Shown in pieces: positions 17,397 to 26,102 of a DNA stretch of 64,000 nt. A model generated the notes under the pieces. The model was not told where the DNA came from. It ran no database searches and saw only the letters and a program-made list of their open reading frames with translations. Position numbers and translations under genes: made by a program. The stretch comes from Planctomycetota bacterium (lineage in GTDB: Bacteria > Planctomycetota > Planctomycetia > Pirellulales > Pirellulaceae), in NCBI GenBank assembly GCA_014381825.1, contig JACNKX010000175.1, positions 1 to 64,000 on the forward strand, given 5' to 3'. Positions within the stretch are counted from its first letter, which is position 1. Every line of letters starts with the position of its first letter.

Positions 17397-19334
17397 ATGT
17401 CCGGCGAAAACCAAAACGCAACTGGGAACGATCTCGACGCGACTCCAGATGAAGCATCCTTCGCCGAGACAGCATTGACGCTCGGCGGAAAAAGTAAGGA
17501 AGAGGCACAACGGACGGGCGCCATCGACAAGGCAGACGATCAAGTCGAATCGCTGTTCAGCCCACAGTATCAAACGGTCAATAGCCCGGCGCATCGAGCG
17601 ATCTGGGATCGGGGCATTCCCGTCGACTTGTTCCAATCATCCGAGCCCGAAACACCCAGCGATGTCGCGAAAGTGATGGACGATTCCGTCGCTGTCGTGG
17701 ATCGCCATCGGAACGCTGGCACGCTGATGAATGGAGATCGAAAGATCAGCGAAACCGTGCTGGGCGATTTGGCCGGGGCGGGTTATTGGGGGTTACTCGT
17801 AGGCAAGCAATACGGCGGAACGGGCGCTCCGTTTCGAAGTTTTGCGAGGTTTCTAACCCGTATGGCGATGTCGGATCCAACGGTTGCCGGCTTGGCATCA
17901 GTTCACGGTTGCATCGGTGCCGTAGATCCCGTGCGAACATTTGGCAGCGACGAACAGAAACAGAGGTTTTTACCTGGACTGGCAAATGGCGAGCGACTAT
18001 CCGCATTTGCCTTAACCGAACCCGGCGCCGGATCAGATCTGACCGCACTCAAGACGACGGCGCGACTCGAAGGCAACGATTATATCGTCAATGGCGAAAA
18101 GCTGTTCATTACGAACGTCGTGCCGGGACGGACGATAGGTCTCGTATGTTTAATCGACAGCAAGCCCGCTGTTCTCATTTGCGACCTGCCGAAGGAAGAG
18201 AACGATCAATTTCAGTTGCAGAAGTATGGCCTGCATGCACTGAAACACACATACAACCGCGGCATCATCTTCAAAGACTTTCGCGTGCCCGGTAGCAATT
18301 TACTAAAGCCTGCGAAAGGCAGCGGTCTCACGATCGCTTACCATGGCCTGAATTTGGGACGTGTCGCCTTGTGCGCTAATGCAGCGGGAACGATGCGGCT
18401 GATGATGGCGAGCATGATTCCCTGGGCGAAATTTCGGAAGACCTACGGCGAGGCAATTTCGCAGCGAGAATTGGTACAACGACGACTTGGGAGAATGGCA
18501 GGGATGATCGTTGCTTGCGATGCTCTCGTGGCGTGGTGCTCGGAGTTGATCGACGAAGGCTACCGTGGCGAAATGGAATGCATCGTTGCAAAGATCTTTG
18601 GCAGCGAATTCCAAAAGGAGGCTGCCGTCGAACTGTTCATGAAGACGCACGGCGGACGTTCCTTCCTCGCAGGGCACATGTTCGGCGAGAATGTCCACGA
18701 GTATCTTGCGCCTTGCATCTACGAGGGCGAAGGCGAAATGCTGGGCATGGCGTTCTTCAAGTCTCTGGTCAAGCATCACGGGACGATGTTCTTTGAGCCG
18801 ATCGGCAAGGCGCTCGCAGCAGCGGGAATCAAGAAGCCAAATCCGATGAATCCTACTCATGCTTGGGCATTAAAGGGCGTGCTCCCACCGTACGCAAAGT
18901 GGTTCGCCGGGCAATCGCTGTGGCCCAAGCCGCGGCCAAGTTTGCCGCCGATGCCGAGCCGCTTGCGAGAGCACGCTGAGTTTGCCGCCGCGGGCCTGCA
19001 GAACTCGCCAACCGAAATCAGCGGCACGATGCGAAAACATCAGCTGAAACTCGCCGATCGACAGTGCCGCATGTCCGAACTGTCGTTCCGCATTCAGAAG
19101 CTAGTTGTCATGCTCTGCACGTCGCTGTATGCCGCTCGACAAGAAGACGAAGTAGTTCGCGATGCCGCCGATTTGCTGTGCCAAGACCTGACGCGAGAAC
19201 TGACTGGAAAACGCCCCTCGGATCGCTATTTCCGGAATGCAACTTCACTTGGGGCAGCGATCACCGAGGGCGGATTCACATCGATATCGGGCCTGGCGCC
19301 GGACGAAATCCTCATGTCGTACGACAATGACTGA
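17397..19334 (+). CDS. Acyl-CoA dehydrogenase family protein (long, VLCAD-like layout)
   Basis: A 645-residue flavoprotein of the acyl-CoA dehydrogenase superfamily, which forms the 2,3-enoyl-CoA in beta-oxidation. The substrate- and FAD-binding signature [22 protein letters not shown] is clear, as is the C-terminal helical domain with a candidate catalytic Glu in YEGEGEMLG. At 645 residues it is longer than the usual 380-residue enzymes. It has about 55 extra N-terminal residues and a C-terminal helical extension of about 170 residues, like the very-long-chain/ACAD9 type. The start at ATG 17397 follows TTGGAGGAT, one of the best Shine-Dalgarno sites in the window. It lies 182 bases after the acyl-CoA ligase on the same strand. 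Confidence 0.85.
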   Translation: MSGENQNATGNDLDATPDEASFAETALTLGGKSKEEAQRTGAIDKADDQVESLFSPQYQTVNSPAHRAIWDRGIPVDLFQSSEPETPSDVAKVMDDSVAVVDRHRNAGTLMNGDRKISETVLGDLAGAGYWGLLVGKQYGGTGAPFRSFARFLTRMAMSDPTVAGLASVHGCIGAVDPVRTFGSDEQKQRFLPGLANGERLSAFALTEPGAGSDLTALKTTARLEGNDYIVNGEKLFITNVVPGRTIGLVCLIDSKPAVLICDLPKEENDQFQLQKYGLHALKHTYNRGIIFKDFRVPGSNLLKPAKGSGLTIAYHGLNLGRVALCANAAGTMRLMMASMIPWAKFRKTYGEAISQRELVQRRLGRMAGMIVACDALVAWCSELIDEGYRGEMECIVAKIFGSEFQKEAAVELFMKTHGGRSFLAGHMFGENVHEYLAPCIYEGEGEMLGMAFFKSLVKHHGTMFFEPIGKALAAAGIKKPNPMNPTHAWALKGVLPPYAKWFAGQSLWPKPRPSLPPMPSRLREHAEFAAAGLQNSPTEISGTMRKHQLKLADRQCRMSELSFRIQKLVVMLCTSLYAARQEDEVVRDAADLLCQDLTRELTGKRPSDRYFRNATSLGAAITEGGFTSISGLAPDEILMSYDND

Positions 19335-19364
19335 CAGGCCATCGTCGGAGTCGCGAAAAAGAGC

Positions 19365-20255
19365 CTAGCGGTCGTTCGGCGGCAACGTTACGGCTTCCAG
19401 TCCAATATCCGCACTGAGTCCATCTTCCGGTATTGGCACATCGAGCGACCACAGGACTGCGTGCGTCATCAATCGACGGTATTCGACACGTGCCCAGTTC
19501 TCGTGAAAGTGACCGCCGCTAAAGCCGAACGAGCGACCCCCGTCTCCGCGCTGCCAGGCCCAAGCAACTGTCTGTAACTCGCCATCGATTTCGGTCTGCA
19601 GGATTGGTTTCAGCTGGCTACTAGCTGATACCAACTTGAGTTCGTAATAGAACTCTTCACGAATCGAGAAATCTTTGATGCCGCGGGTGATCGGATGGTT
19701 CGCGGTCGCCACCGAGACGTCTGCATCAAGGACCTTATACTTTCGATCGGGTCCGCCATGGCAGCCACCGAACAGCTTCAAATAACCGTCGATATAGCGT
19801 GCTTCCTTCGTCCCCATTCCCCAATGCAACGTCACGAACCCACCGCCTCGCGAAGCAAGTTGAGCGAAAGCCTCGATACGACGCGGGTCTTCGTGAGTCC
19901 AACGCGCGCCCTCGGAAAGAAACATCACGACACAATCTGCATCGCGAATCAGCTCGGGGCCCTCCGGCCACGGGCCATCGGCGTTTGCATGTTTGACTTT
20001 GATGTTGGGAACTGACGTTAGACACTGTTCGACGATTCGCAATCCGGCCGCGTACTCGTGGGTCATCGGTGGATGACCGTCCGGACTCTGTGACAGTAGC
20101 AATACTGTTTTGGTCTGGGGATCGTCGGCAGCGCTCAACACATTCGTTGAGACGGTTAAACACGCACTCAACCATGCCAACGTCACGACGAACGCATTAA
20201 CTTGCCGACCGATTCGCCGTGAAGTGTGACAGCGGGTCAACGTAGTGATCTCCAC
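19365..20255 (-). CDS. Secreted ThuA-domain protein
   Basis: A 296-residue protein starting at GTG 20255, with a signal peptide at about 16-43. The rest is a ThuA-like, glutamine-amidotransferase-fold domain: TKTVLLLSQSPDGHP at the start, DADCVVMFLSEGARW, GGGFVTLHWGMGTKE in the nucleophile-elbow position, HPITRG and GGHFHENW. ThuA-type proteins are abundant and often secreted in planctomycetes, frequently with sugar-related genes; their biochemical role is not settled. In the usual class I amidotransferase fold a Cys would be the nucleophile, and none is at the elbow here. It is convergent with the acyl-CoA dehydrogenase gene and upstream neighbours are on the same strand. Confidence 0.8.
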   Translation of the reverse strand: MEITTLTRCHTSRRIGRQVNAFVVTLAWLSACLTVSTNVLSAADDPQTKTVLLLSQSPDGHPPMTHEYAAGLRIVEQCLTSVPNIKVKHANADGPWPEGPELIRDADCVVMFLSEGARWTHEDPRRIEAFAQLASRGGGFVTLHWGMGTKEARYIDGYLKLFGGCHGGPDRKYKVLDADVSVATANHPITRGIKDFSIREEFYYELKLVSASSQLKPILQTEIDGELQTVAWAWQRGDGGRSFGFSGGHFHENWARVEYRRLMTHAVLWSLDVPIPEDGLSADIGLEAVTLPPNDR

Positions 20256-20278
20256 ATTTTTAATGGAAGCATAAAGCG

Positions 20279-20313
20279 AAAGGGGCTCGGCACCTAACGA
20301 TACCGAACCCCTT
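20279..20313 (-). terminator. Hairpin terminator after the SHD1/repeat protein gene
   Basis: An 11-bp stem with one wobble pair: AAGGGGCTCGG (20280-20290) and CCGAACCCCTT (20303-20313) as read on the plus strand, with a 12-base loop. On the minus strand it lies 26 bases after the stop codon of the gene at 20339 and is followed by T-rich TCGCTTTAT, so it most likely ends that transcript. Confidence 0.7.
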
Positions 20314-20338
20314 CTTAACTTTCTCTAACATGGATCGA

Positions 20339-21811
20339 CTAGCGTGCCGCCAACTGGGGACCGATCAGGCCAGGGCCGTAGGTCGCAGCGATTTGCTGGA
20401 CATACTCGGCATCGATCGAACTAAGTCGTCGCATCTCGACCGTACAAGTGCGACCGTTCTCCTTCAAGAGCCGCACTTTTCCGTCAAGGAGTTCGACCAG
20501 ACGTCCATCGACCGCGAACAGCCCGGTGTTGTCGTTCCAGTGACGCATACCGAGCCGATGTGGCTGCGCGGCTGGCGTCGCTTGACCAAAAAGGTCGTCC
20601 GCAGCAGGAGCGGCTTCCTCTTCGGCAGCTGGTTCAGGCGTTCCAAACAAGTCATCTAACGCTTCATCGGCTGCTGGTGCAGCTGCTTCCGCGGCTGGCT
20701 CACCGAAGAGATCGTCCGCCGCTTCTTCTGCTTCTGGCGCTCCGAACAAATCGTCGGCGGCTTCTTCTGCAGGTGCCTCTTCGGCAGCTGGCGCGCCAAA
20801 TAGATCGTCAGCGGGCATCTCCTTCTCTTCGGCAACTGGGGCACCGAACAGATCATCCGCTGCCGGTGCAGCTTCTGCTTCGGCGGCAGGTGCGCCAAAC
20901 AGGTCGTCCGCATCCGGTGCAGGTTCCGCTTCGGCAGCTGGAGCGTCATCGGCAGCTGGTGCGCCGAACGGGTCATCGGTAGCCGCTTCCGCGGGCATCT
21001 CTTCTTCAGTGGCCGCAGGGGCATCGCCGAACAAATCTCCTAGCCCATCATCCGCTGCCGGTGCAGCTTCTGGTTCAGCAGGAGCCGGTTCAGCAGGAGC
21101 CGGTTCAGCAGGAGCCGGTTCAGCAGGAGCCTCTGCTGGTGCGTCGCCGAACAGATCACCTAACCCATCATCAGCTGGAGGTGCTTCTGGGGCTGGAGCT
21201 TCTGGTTCGGGAGTTGGCTCGGTGGCCGGTGCATCACCAAACAAATCGTCGACTGGATCAGCAGCTTTAGGTTCGGCGGGAACTGGTTCCGCCGGCGCAG
21301 GCTCCGGCTCAGCAGGTTCTGGAGCGGCAGGTTCTGGGGTGGGCTCCGGTTCTGGGGCGGCAGGAGCTTCTTCGACTGTTGGAGCCGGCGCGGGTTCCTC
21401 AGCGGGTGCTTCAGCTGGAGCTTCTGGTTCTGTGGGAGCTTCAGGCTCCGCCGGCGCAGCAGGTTCTTCGGCGGGAACTGCTGGAGCTTCTTCGGCGGGA
21501 GCGTCCGAAGGAGACTCGCCACCTCCAGCGCCGCCTGCACCATCACTTCCTTCACCGCTACCGATCATGTCCTCGCTCATTGGGGCAGGGGCTTGTTCGG
21601 CACCCTTTTGAGCTGCGTCGCCTTTTTGCGAAGCATCTCCCTTTTGAACAGGAGTCGACTTTTGCGCGACATCCATCGATTTGCCGTCCGGTGGTGCCGC
21701 ACAACGTCTGGCGCGGGCCCAACGGCAAGCCAACGTTACGTCAACCGACATCGTTACGACAATGACCCACACTAACGACACATACGTTAGCTTCTTAATG
21801 ATCTTCCGCAT
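20339..21811 (-). CDS. Secreted acidic repeat protein with a C-terminal SHD1-like domain
   Basis: A 490-residue protein. The N-terminus (1-29) is a signal peptide or anchor (KKLTYVSLVWVIVVTMSVDVTLA). Residues about 75-405 are low complexity: first Ala/Pro/Glu repeats of the PAEP type, then eleven copies of a D/G-D-[L/P]-F-G motif. The last about 75 residues resemble the SLA1-homology-1 (SHD1) domain: RHWNDNTGLFAVDGRLVELLDGKVRLL then MRRLSSIDAEYV, with the W, G, V, L and LS-x2-D pattern. SHD1 domains are common in planctomycetes, though their role there is unknown; in yeast Sla1 the domain binds NPFxD endocytosis signals. A single-gene unit with its own terminator. Confidence 0.75.
   Translation of the reverse strand: MRKIIKKLTYVSLVWVIVVTMSVDVTLACRWARARRCAAPPDGKSMDVAQKSTPVQKGDASQKGDAAQKGAEQAPAPMSEDMIGSGEGSDGAGGAGGGESPSDAPAEEAPAVPAEEPAAPAEPEAPTEPEAPAEAPAEEPAPAPTVEEAPAAPEPEPTPEPAAPEPAEPEPAPAEPVPAEPKAADPVDDLFGDAPATEPTPEPEAPAPEAPPADDGLGDLFGDAPAEAPAEPAPAEPAPAEPAPAEPEAAPAADDGLGDLFGDAPAATEEEMPAEAATDDPFGAPAADDAPAAEAEPAPDADDLFGAPAAEAEAAPAADDLFGAPVAEEKEMPADDLFGAPAAEEAPAEEAADDLFGAPEAEEAADDLFGEPAAEAAAPAADEALDDLFGTPEPAAEEEAAPAADDLFGQATPAAQPHRLGMRHWNDNTGLFAVDGRLVELLDGKVRLLKENGRTCTVEMRRLSSIDAEYVQQIAATYGPGLIGPQLAAR
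20585..21256 (-). repeat. Coding tandem repeat array encoding eleven DDLFG-type motifs
   Basis: Degenerate repeats encoding [D/G]-D-[L/P]-F-G spaced by Ala/Pro/Glu stretches of about 9-35 residues. The 5' part also contains tight tandem copies of an 18-base unit encoding PAEPAP (around 21060-21130). The arrays are in frame and are the likely cause of length variation between strains. Confidence 0.85.
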
Positions 21812-22191
21812 CGAACTTGTCTCCAGGTATATGCCAAGTCAGGAACTCCCGGCAAAACGCCGGCTTGTCGGACAACCGTTTTGGTCGGTAGCCTCTAGGC
21901 CATTATGCTACTCTGCCTGTTTTGCCATCGCAACCAATCAGGCATAATCCTCTGTAAAATGCCTCGAGCTGACTCGCAATCCTCAAAAGACGAGCCGATT
22001 CTGCGGCCCATGACTGTTTTGCAAGGACCAGCCTAGATTTTTTGCTGGCGGTCGCGGATTGCGGCGAGCACAGAAAGCTCGTTACCGAACGTCCGGCAGA
22101 TCGGTGAGAGGCCAATCAGTTCCAAGGCAGAAATTCTCTTGGCCGCAAATCGCCGTTAGTGTTTGGTAATACATGAGTTATGTGCTGGCGC
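21812..22191. other. Intergenic region upstream of the SHD1/repeat protein gene
   Basis: About 380 bases with no convincing gene. It must hold the promoter of the minus-strand gene starting at 21811. Short open frames here (for example 21903-22115, minus) have no recognisable protein character or ribosome site. I see no clear promoter box. Confidence 0.5.
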
Positions 22192-22231
22192 AGCCCTTCT
22201 TTGCTGCTAACATACTTGCGAAAGAAGGGCT
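22192..22231 (-). terminator. Hairpin at the end of the pilus/secretion operon
   Basis: An 11-bp perfect inverted repeat, AGCCCTTCTTT (22192-22202) and AAAGAAGGGCT (22221-22231), with an 18-base loop. The right arm includes the stop codon of the last minus-strand gene (22230-22232). No long T run follows. It is the only strong stem-loop downstream of the operon and probably ends or protects the long transcript. Confidence 0.6.
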
Positions 22232-22412
22232 AACCATCACCTTTGCGACGAGCTTCGTCGGCGCGACGCTCATGGCCCCGTCTCTCCAGCTCAAGGATGT
22301 CGCTGGTCTCTAGCACTTCGTCCTCACGGCGTTCACCCGCGCGGCGGTTGTCGCGTTCGCGTTTTTCAATTAAATACTGAAGGTCGGACGGCACATTCAG
22401 ATAATCAGGCAT
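22230..22412 (-). CDS. Small highly charged protein at the end of the pilus operon
   Basis: A 60-residue soluble protein beginning MPDYLNVPSDLQYLIEKRE, then strongly charged (many R/E: RDNRRAGERREDE, LERRGHERRADEARRK). The start at ATG 22412 was preferred over the 15-codon longer frame because GAGGAC lies upstream and the protein then begins with the compact LNVPSDLQYLIEKRE segment, which from memory recurs at the start of other small planctomycete proteins. It lies 57 bases after the secretin gene on the same strand, with the operon-end hairpin on its stop codon. Function is unknown; co-transcription suggests a link with the pilus or secretion machine. Confidence 0.55.
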   Translation of the reverse strand: MPDYLNVPSDLQYLIEKRERDNRRAGERREDEVLETSDILELERRGHERRADEARRKGDG

Positions 22413-22469
22413 TGCGAAGTCCTCGCACATCTGGCTACGGAGACGTCCAAAACGCAAACGCCTCTACCT

Positions 22470-24341
22470 TTAACGTAGCATGGTGCCGGACGAAGGAGCG
22501 GTAAATCCTCCGCCTCGTGGCTGCGTAACAGCGGTGGCTGGAAGTCGGCTAATGCGGGGTGCGCCGATTCTTCCGCTGACTACTGGCAGTCGGCTCGTGT
22601 AGACAGGTGGTGGTCCGATATCGCGAGGCAAGAGCGATTCCCGCGTTGATTCAAGTAGCACCGAGTCCAGCGGCTGGCGATGTGGTCGAAGCGGAATGCT
22701 GTCTTCGCGTTTGAACGGCATGTACCCTTGGACCGGAGGCAAACGCAACAAGTTCGGATTCTTAACGACGTGTGGCAGTTGATGTTCCCAGGGACGTGGG
22801 AACTCGTGCAACGCGCCGTGAAGCAGTGGCGTCGTGGCGCGCTCGGTCTCGATAAGCAGGCGATCGTTGGTTACCGGATCAAACGGCATGACACGGGGAA
22901 GCAAGGCGATGATGACCTCAGACCGCCGCTTGACGACTTCCCAACGCTGAAAGAGATGCCCGACGTACTTGAGATCACCAAGCCACGGCAACTTTTGTTG
23001 CACGTCCGTGTCGGTCTCTTGAATCAAGCCGCCGATGACATATGCCTGATTGTCACGGAACATCACATCGGTCTGCAGCTCTGTCGTTTCTTCTTCCGGC
23101 AAACCCGTCGTTGAATTCACTTGGCCACTTGATACTTCAGGACTGACTCGCATGATCACAGTGCCGTCGTTGCCAATGCGCGGCGTGACTTCTAGAACGA
23201 CGCCAACATCGAGGAATTCGACACTTTCGGTGGTACTCGTTTCCGTCGTAGTTGTGACACGAAATCCCAATTGCTCTCCAACTTGAATTCGAGCGGTTTG
23301 TCCGTTAATGACGCGAATCTTCGGAGATGCCAATGTCTTCGCATCGGTGGTATTCTCGAGACACTCGACGACTGCTGCTAGATTTCCACCGCTTAGATTC
23401 ACCACGAATCCTTGCGTCGCTGCAGGGTTGGCAAAGCCGCGAGATTCAATTTGAAATATGTTGTTCGACAAATTAAAGATATGGTCGAAATTGACGCCAT
23501 GTCGCACATCGTCACTTAGCTCAACTTTCAAGATGTACGCCTCGATGAGAACTTGCCTCGGTGGCACATCATGCTTGCGGATATATCTACGAATGTTTTC
23601 TAGATAGCCGGGCAGATCCTGGACGACAAGAATCTCCTGAGTTCTGCGGTTATCCGTCTCGGAGCTTTCGACAACGTTAGCGCTGCCTGCGGAAGACAGC
23701 ATTGTCGATACGACGGAGCTCACATCCGTCGCAGACACATAGTCCAGTTGAAACACTTCCACTTGTCGCCCCTGAGTCTCAGGTGGAAGGTTCTGTGCGT
23801 CGGAAACACTTGTGACTTGAATCACGTTGCGATTAATTACCCAGGTGTAACCGCTCGTCGAAAGAATTACATCTAACACGTCTTGAAACGGAACTCGATG
23901 CAATGTGGTGTTGAGTTGAGCACTCACCGTTTCTTGCGTGATTAAGTTCAATCCTTGGGTTTCGGCTAATGCCGTCAACACGTCCTGAAGCTCGGCGTTG
24001 CGAGCAACGAGTGATATTAAACCGTCTTCTGACTCCAGCACGATACCATCCGATGGCTGCCGAAGCGGGACGGTGTAATCTTCCAGTTCTTCTTGCTCGA
24101 GCGGCGTGATTTCTTCGCTCGTCGTCGATTCCGATGGTTGGGATCCTGGAACGAAGTGAGCCTCGGTGGTATGTGATTCCGAGTCGAGTGACTCGGACGG
24201 AGGGGGTGAACCAGGGCCGAATGATGGGGCTGGCGTAGGGGCCTGGGACCAAGCGAAATTGAGTGCGAGCGCAGCAGTGGCGAGCGCGCCCAACAAGGGG
24301 ATCGCGAGTTGCCGTCCGGTAAGACGACCTCGGCTACGCAT
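22470..24341 (-). CDS. gspD: Secretin, GspD/PilQ family outer-membrane channel
   Basis: A 623-residue protein with a signal peptide (about 1-33), a Pro/Ser/Glu-rich spacer, an STN/N0-like domain (about 105-170, NLITQETVSAQLNTTLHRVPFQDVL), an N1-type domain (about 190-275, VFQLDYVSATDVSSVVSTML) and the secretin domain (about 300-500) with LASPKIRVINGQTARIQVGEQ and LPWLGDLKYVGHLF near 452-465. It would form the outer-membrane gate for pilus or substrate passage. A 125-residue Pro/Arg-rich C-terminal extension (about 495-623) follows the channel, where GspD proteins often have a pilotin-binding S domain. It is the next-to-last gene of the operon. Whether it serves pilus or secretion cannot be decided from this gene. 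Confidence 0.9.
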   Translation of the reverse strand: MRSRGRLTGRQLAIPLLGALATAALALNFAWSQAPTPAPSFGPGSPPPSESLDSESHTTEAHFVPGSQPSESTTSEEITPLEQEELEDYTVPLRQPSDGIVLESEDGLISLVARNAELQDVLTALAETQGLNLITQETVSAQLNTTLHRVPFQDVLDVILSTSGYTWVINRNVIQVTSVSDAQNLPPETQGRQVEVFQLDYVSATDVSSVVSTMLSSAGSANVVESSETDNRRTQEILVVQDLPGYLENIRRYIRKHDVPPRQVLIEAYILKVELSDDVRHGVNFDHIFNLSNNIFQIESRGFANPAATQGFVVNLSGGNLAAVVECLENTTDAKTLASPKIRVINGQTARIQVGEQLGFRVTTTTETSTTESVEFLDVGVVLEVTPRIGNDGTVIMRVSPEVSSGQVNSTTGLPEEETTELQTDVMFRDNQAYVIGGLIQETDTDVQQKLPWLGDLKYVGHLFQRWEVVKRRSEVIIALLPRVMPFDPVTNDRLLIETERATTPLLHGALHEFPRPWEHQLPHVVKNPNLLRLPPVQGYMPFKREDSIPLRPHRQPLDSVLLESTRESLLPRDIGPPPVYTSRLPVVSGRIGAPRISRLPATAVTQPRGGGFTAPSSGTMLR

Positions 24342-24370
24342 TCGCGGGCAAACCTCCGTGTTAATACTAC

Positions 24371-24952
24371 CTACCAGTCCCCTGCGGCGACCGGCGCGAA
24401 GACAATTCCGTCCTGACCAATCTCTTCCACTCGCAAGCCTTCGAATACGTCGCCAATTCGAAGACTCACGTCGCCAACGCGCGCTACGCTCCCGCGAGAT
24501 GACCTTAGAATCATATCGACCCCTTTAGACCTCAAGCTCGCCATGAATTCGGCTTGTCGGCGCCGCAATTCGCGAACCTCAGCCGACTCAACCGCCGCTA
24601 CAGTCGCCTCAGATTCCCCTTCCTCTGGGCTTGGCGTTAAAGTCTCTGTATCCTCTCGTTTTGGACGCAGCACGTCCGGAAGCAGGAATGGATTGCTAGC
24701 AACGACTTCCGCGACTTCGAACACGGGCCAGGGGTTCTCGGATCGCTTGCTGCTAGCCACGGGAGGGGTCGGCGATTGTGAACCCTTCGACTCGTTCGCA
24801 CTCTTTCGCGCGCGGGGTTTCACGGCAGATCGTTTCTTCTTTTCGCCGAACTGTGTAACGATGACAACGAGCAAGACAACGGAGAGAATGCCAATCGCAA
24901 TACCTTTTCCAGGCGTCAATCCTCCGTTCACTGGTTTCGATGGCTTAGCCAC
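24371..24952 (-). CDS. PilP/GspC-like inner-membrane periplasmic protein
   Basis: A 193-residue protein with one N-terminal membrane segment (about 17-36, IAIGILSVVLLVVIVTQFG), a basic and Ser/Pro-rich linker, and a small C-terminal domain ending VARVGDVSLRIGDVFEGLRVEEIGQDGIVFAPV. That pattern (A/G-x-V-G-D-x-I-G-D-x2-x-G-x-x-V-x2-I) is the short beta domain of PilP and GspC that contacts the secretin N0 domain. GTG 24952, preceded by AGGAA and overlapping pilO by 8 bases, is a better start than the ATG 27 bases upstream. It sits between pilO and the secretin, exactly where pilP is found in PilMNOPQ operons. Confidence 0.7.
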   Translation of the reverse strand: MAKPSKPVNGGLTPGKGIAIGILSVVLLVVIVTQFGEKKKRSAVKPRARKSANESKGSQSPTPPVASSKRSENPWPVFEVAEVVASNPFLLPDVLRPKREDTETLTPSPEEGESEATVAAVESAEVRELRRRQAEFMASLRSKGVDMILRSSRGSVARVGDVSLRIGDVFEGLRVEEIGQDGIVFAPVAAGDW

Positions 24953-25529
24953 GGTTTCCTTCCTGCGGTGCCCTGGCACCGAAATAGAGCGTCAAGGTCA
25001 TGTCGAGCGGGTAGATCTCTGAGTTTGCGGGAATTTGCAGATTCAGATGGTTTACAGTTGCGACGCGAGAGAATGTCTTCATCTTTTCAAAGAAGCCACA
25101 AACGCTAGCGTAGTCGCCTGCGCCTTGTAGCCGAATTTGAAGTTGCGAGTGGGTCTCTAACACGGTCACTTCACCACGAGTAAAGTTCTGAATCGACAAA
25201 CCCTTTTCGATGGCGGCCTCAGATATCTGTGCCAGAAAGTCTGATTCTTGCGGGGACTCTGGAATGCGTTGTCTGGCCGCTTCGGCGCTGGCTTCGAGAC
25301 GTACGAGTTCCTCTTGAAGGCTCGCGAACTCACGTTCGGTGTGACGTTCCGTTTCAAGCAGCACTTCAAGTTCCGCGATCGCCGTTGCGTTCGCACTTTG
25401 CTGGTGAGTAAGGACTCCGGACACGATGAACTGGTAGACAAACGCACCAAGAACCAAGGTGGCCAAGCCGCCCAAGTGGAAGAGCCACCCTAGTACCATC
25501 AATTTCCGATCGTTCGCGATTGCAGCCAT
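24945..25529 (-). CDS. pilO: PilO/GspM-like inner-membrane alignment protein
   Basis: A 194-residue bitopic membrane protein: a short cytoplasmic N-terminus, TM at about 12-36, a periplasmic coiled coil (about 45-95, rich in E/L/A with LLETERHTEREFASLQEELVRLEA) and a ferredoxin-like C-terminal domain containing IRLQGAGDYASVCGFFEKMKTFSRVATVNHLNL, the typical PilO pattern. With PilN it forms the heterodimer that links the cytoplasmic PilM to the PilP-secretin complex. It is placed between pilN and the pilP-like gene and overlaps the latter by 8 bases. Confidence 0.85.
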   Translation of the reverse strand: MAAIANDRKLMVLGWLFHLGGLATLVLGAFVYQFIVSGVLTHQQSANATAIAELEVLLETERHTEREFASLQEELVRLEASAEAARQRIPESPQESDFLAQISEAAIEKGLSIQNFTRGEVTVLETHSQLQIRLQGAGDYASVCGFFEKMKTFSRVATVNHLNLQIPANSEIYPLDMTLTLYFGARAPQEGNRG

Positions 25530-25538
25530 TCTTTGTTC

Positions 25539-26102
25539 TCAGAAAGTGCATTCCATTGTGTATGTCCGGCCTTCGATCTCACCGATCGTCGTCTTCCCAG
25601 TCGACTTTAGATCAACGCCTGCGAAAGCATTCGCTTCACGAAGCGCCCTAGTAAATCTGGCAACTGCGATATCGTCCACAGCAACTCCTGATAAGGTCAT
25701 GACGCTCATTGCCGACCGGGTGCGTCCGCGGCGATCAAGAGTCAGCTGACCGATCGAAATTCGACCATCGCACGACTTGCGAGCTTGGCTTAGCACACCA
25801 ACCAGCCCTAACATCGATCGTTCGTCGGCCAGAGAGAGGGCCAGCGATTCACGTCGTTGCAACGCGTCGATCGTCATCTGAATGCCCGTTATGTCGTGTT
25901 TCATTGCGTCAATTGGCTCATAGCGAATACGCAGTGAATCGAGCTTCGCCGCGCCGGCTTTGTACTGCGACCATTGCGTCCAACCCAACAACACGGTGCC
26001 GCAAGCCGCCAATAACCACAGGGCTGACCATTGCTTCAGGCGACAGCGAATCAATTGTCCGCGTCGGTATCTCATCGGCATTAGGTTTAAGTGGGTTTTC
26101 AT
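25539..26102 (-). CDS. pilN: PilN-like inner-membrane protein
   Basis: A 187-residue protein that begins MKTHLNLMPMRYRRGQL, matching the PilN N-terminal tail (INLLP), which docks into PilM. One TM follows at about 27-45, then a coiled coil and a small ferredoxin-like C-terminal domain. The ORF is open to 26207, but the ATG at 26102 overlaps the pilM stop as ATGA and starts exactly at the conserved tail, so the shorter form is chosen. Sequence conservation is weaker than for PilM, as usual for PilN; the call rests on the tail motif, topology and position. Confidence 0.85.
   Translation of the reverse strand: MKTHLNLMPMRYRRGQLIRCRLKQWSALWLLAACGTVLLGWTQWSQYKAGAAKLDSLRIRYEPIDAMKHDITGIQMTIDALQRRESLALSLADERSMLGLVGVLSQARKSCDGRISIGQLTLDRRGRTRSAMSVMTLSGVAVDDIAVARFTRALREANAFAGVDLKSTGKTTIGEIEGRTYTMECTF

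Noticed and set aside
21009-21611. 200-codon Ala/Gly/Ser-rich frame antisense to the SHD1 repeat protein
   Set aside because: Mirror product of the Ala/Pro/Glu repeats; looks like a glycine-rich protein only because of base composition.
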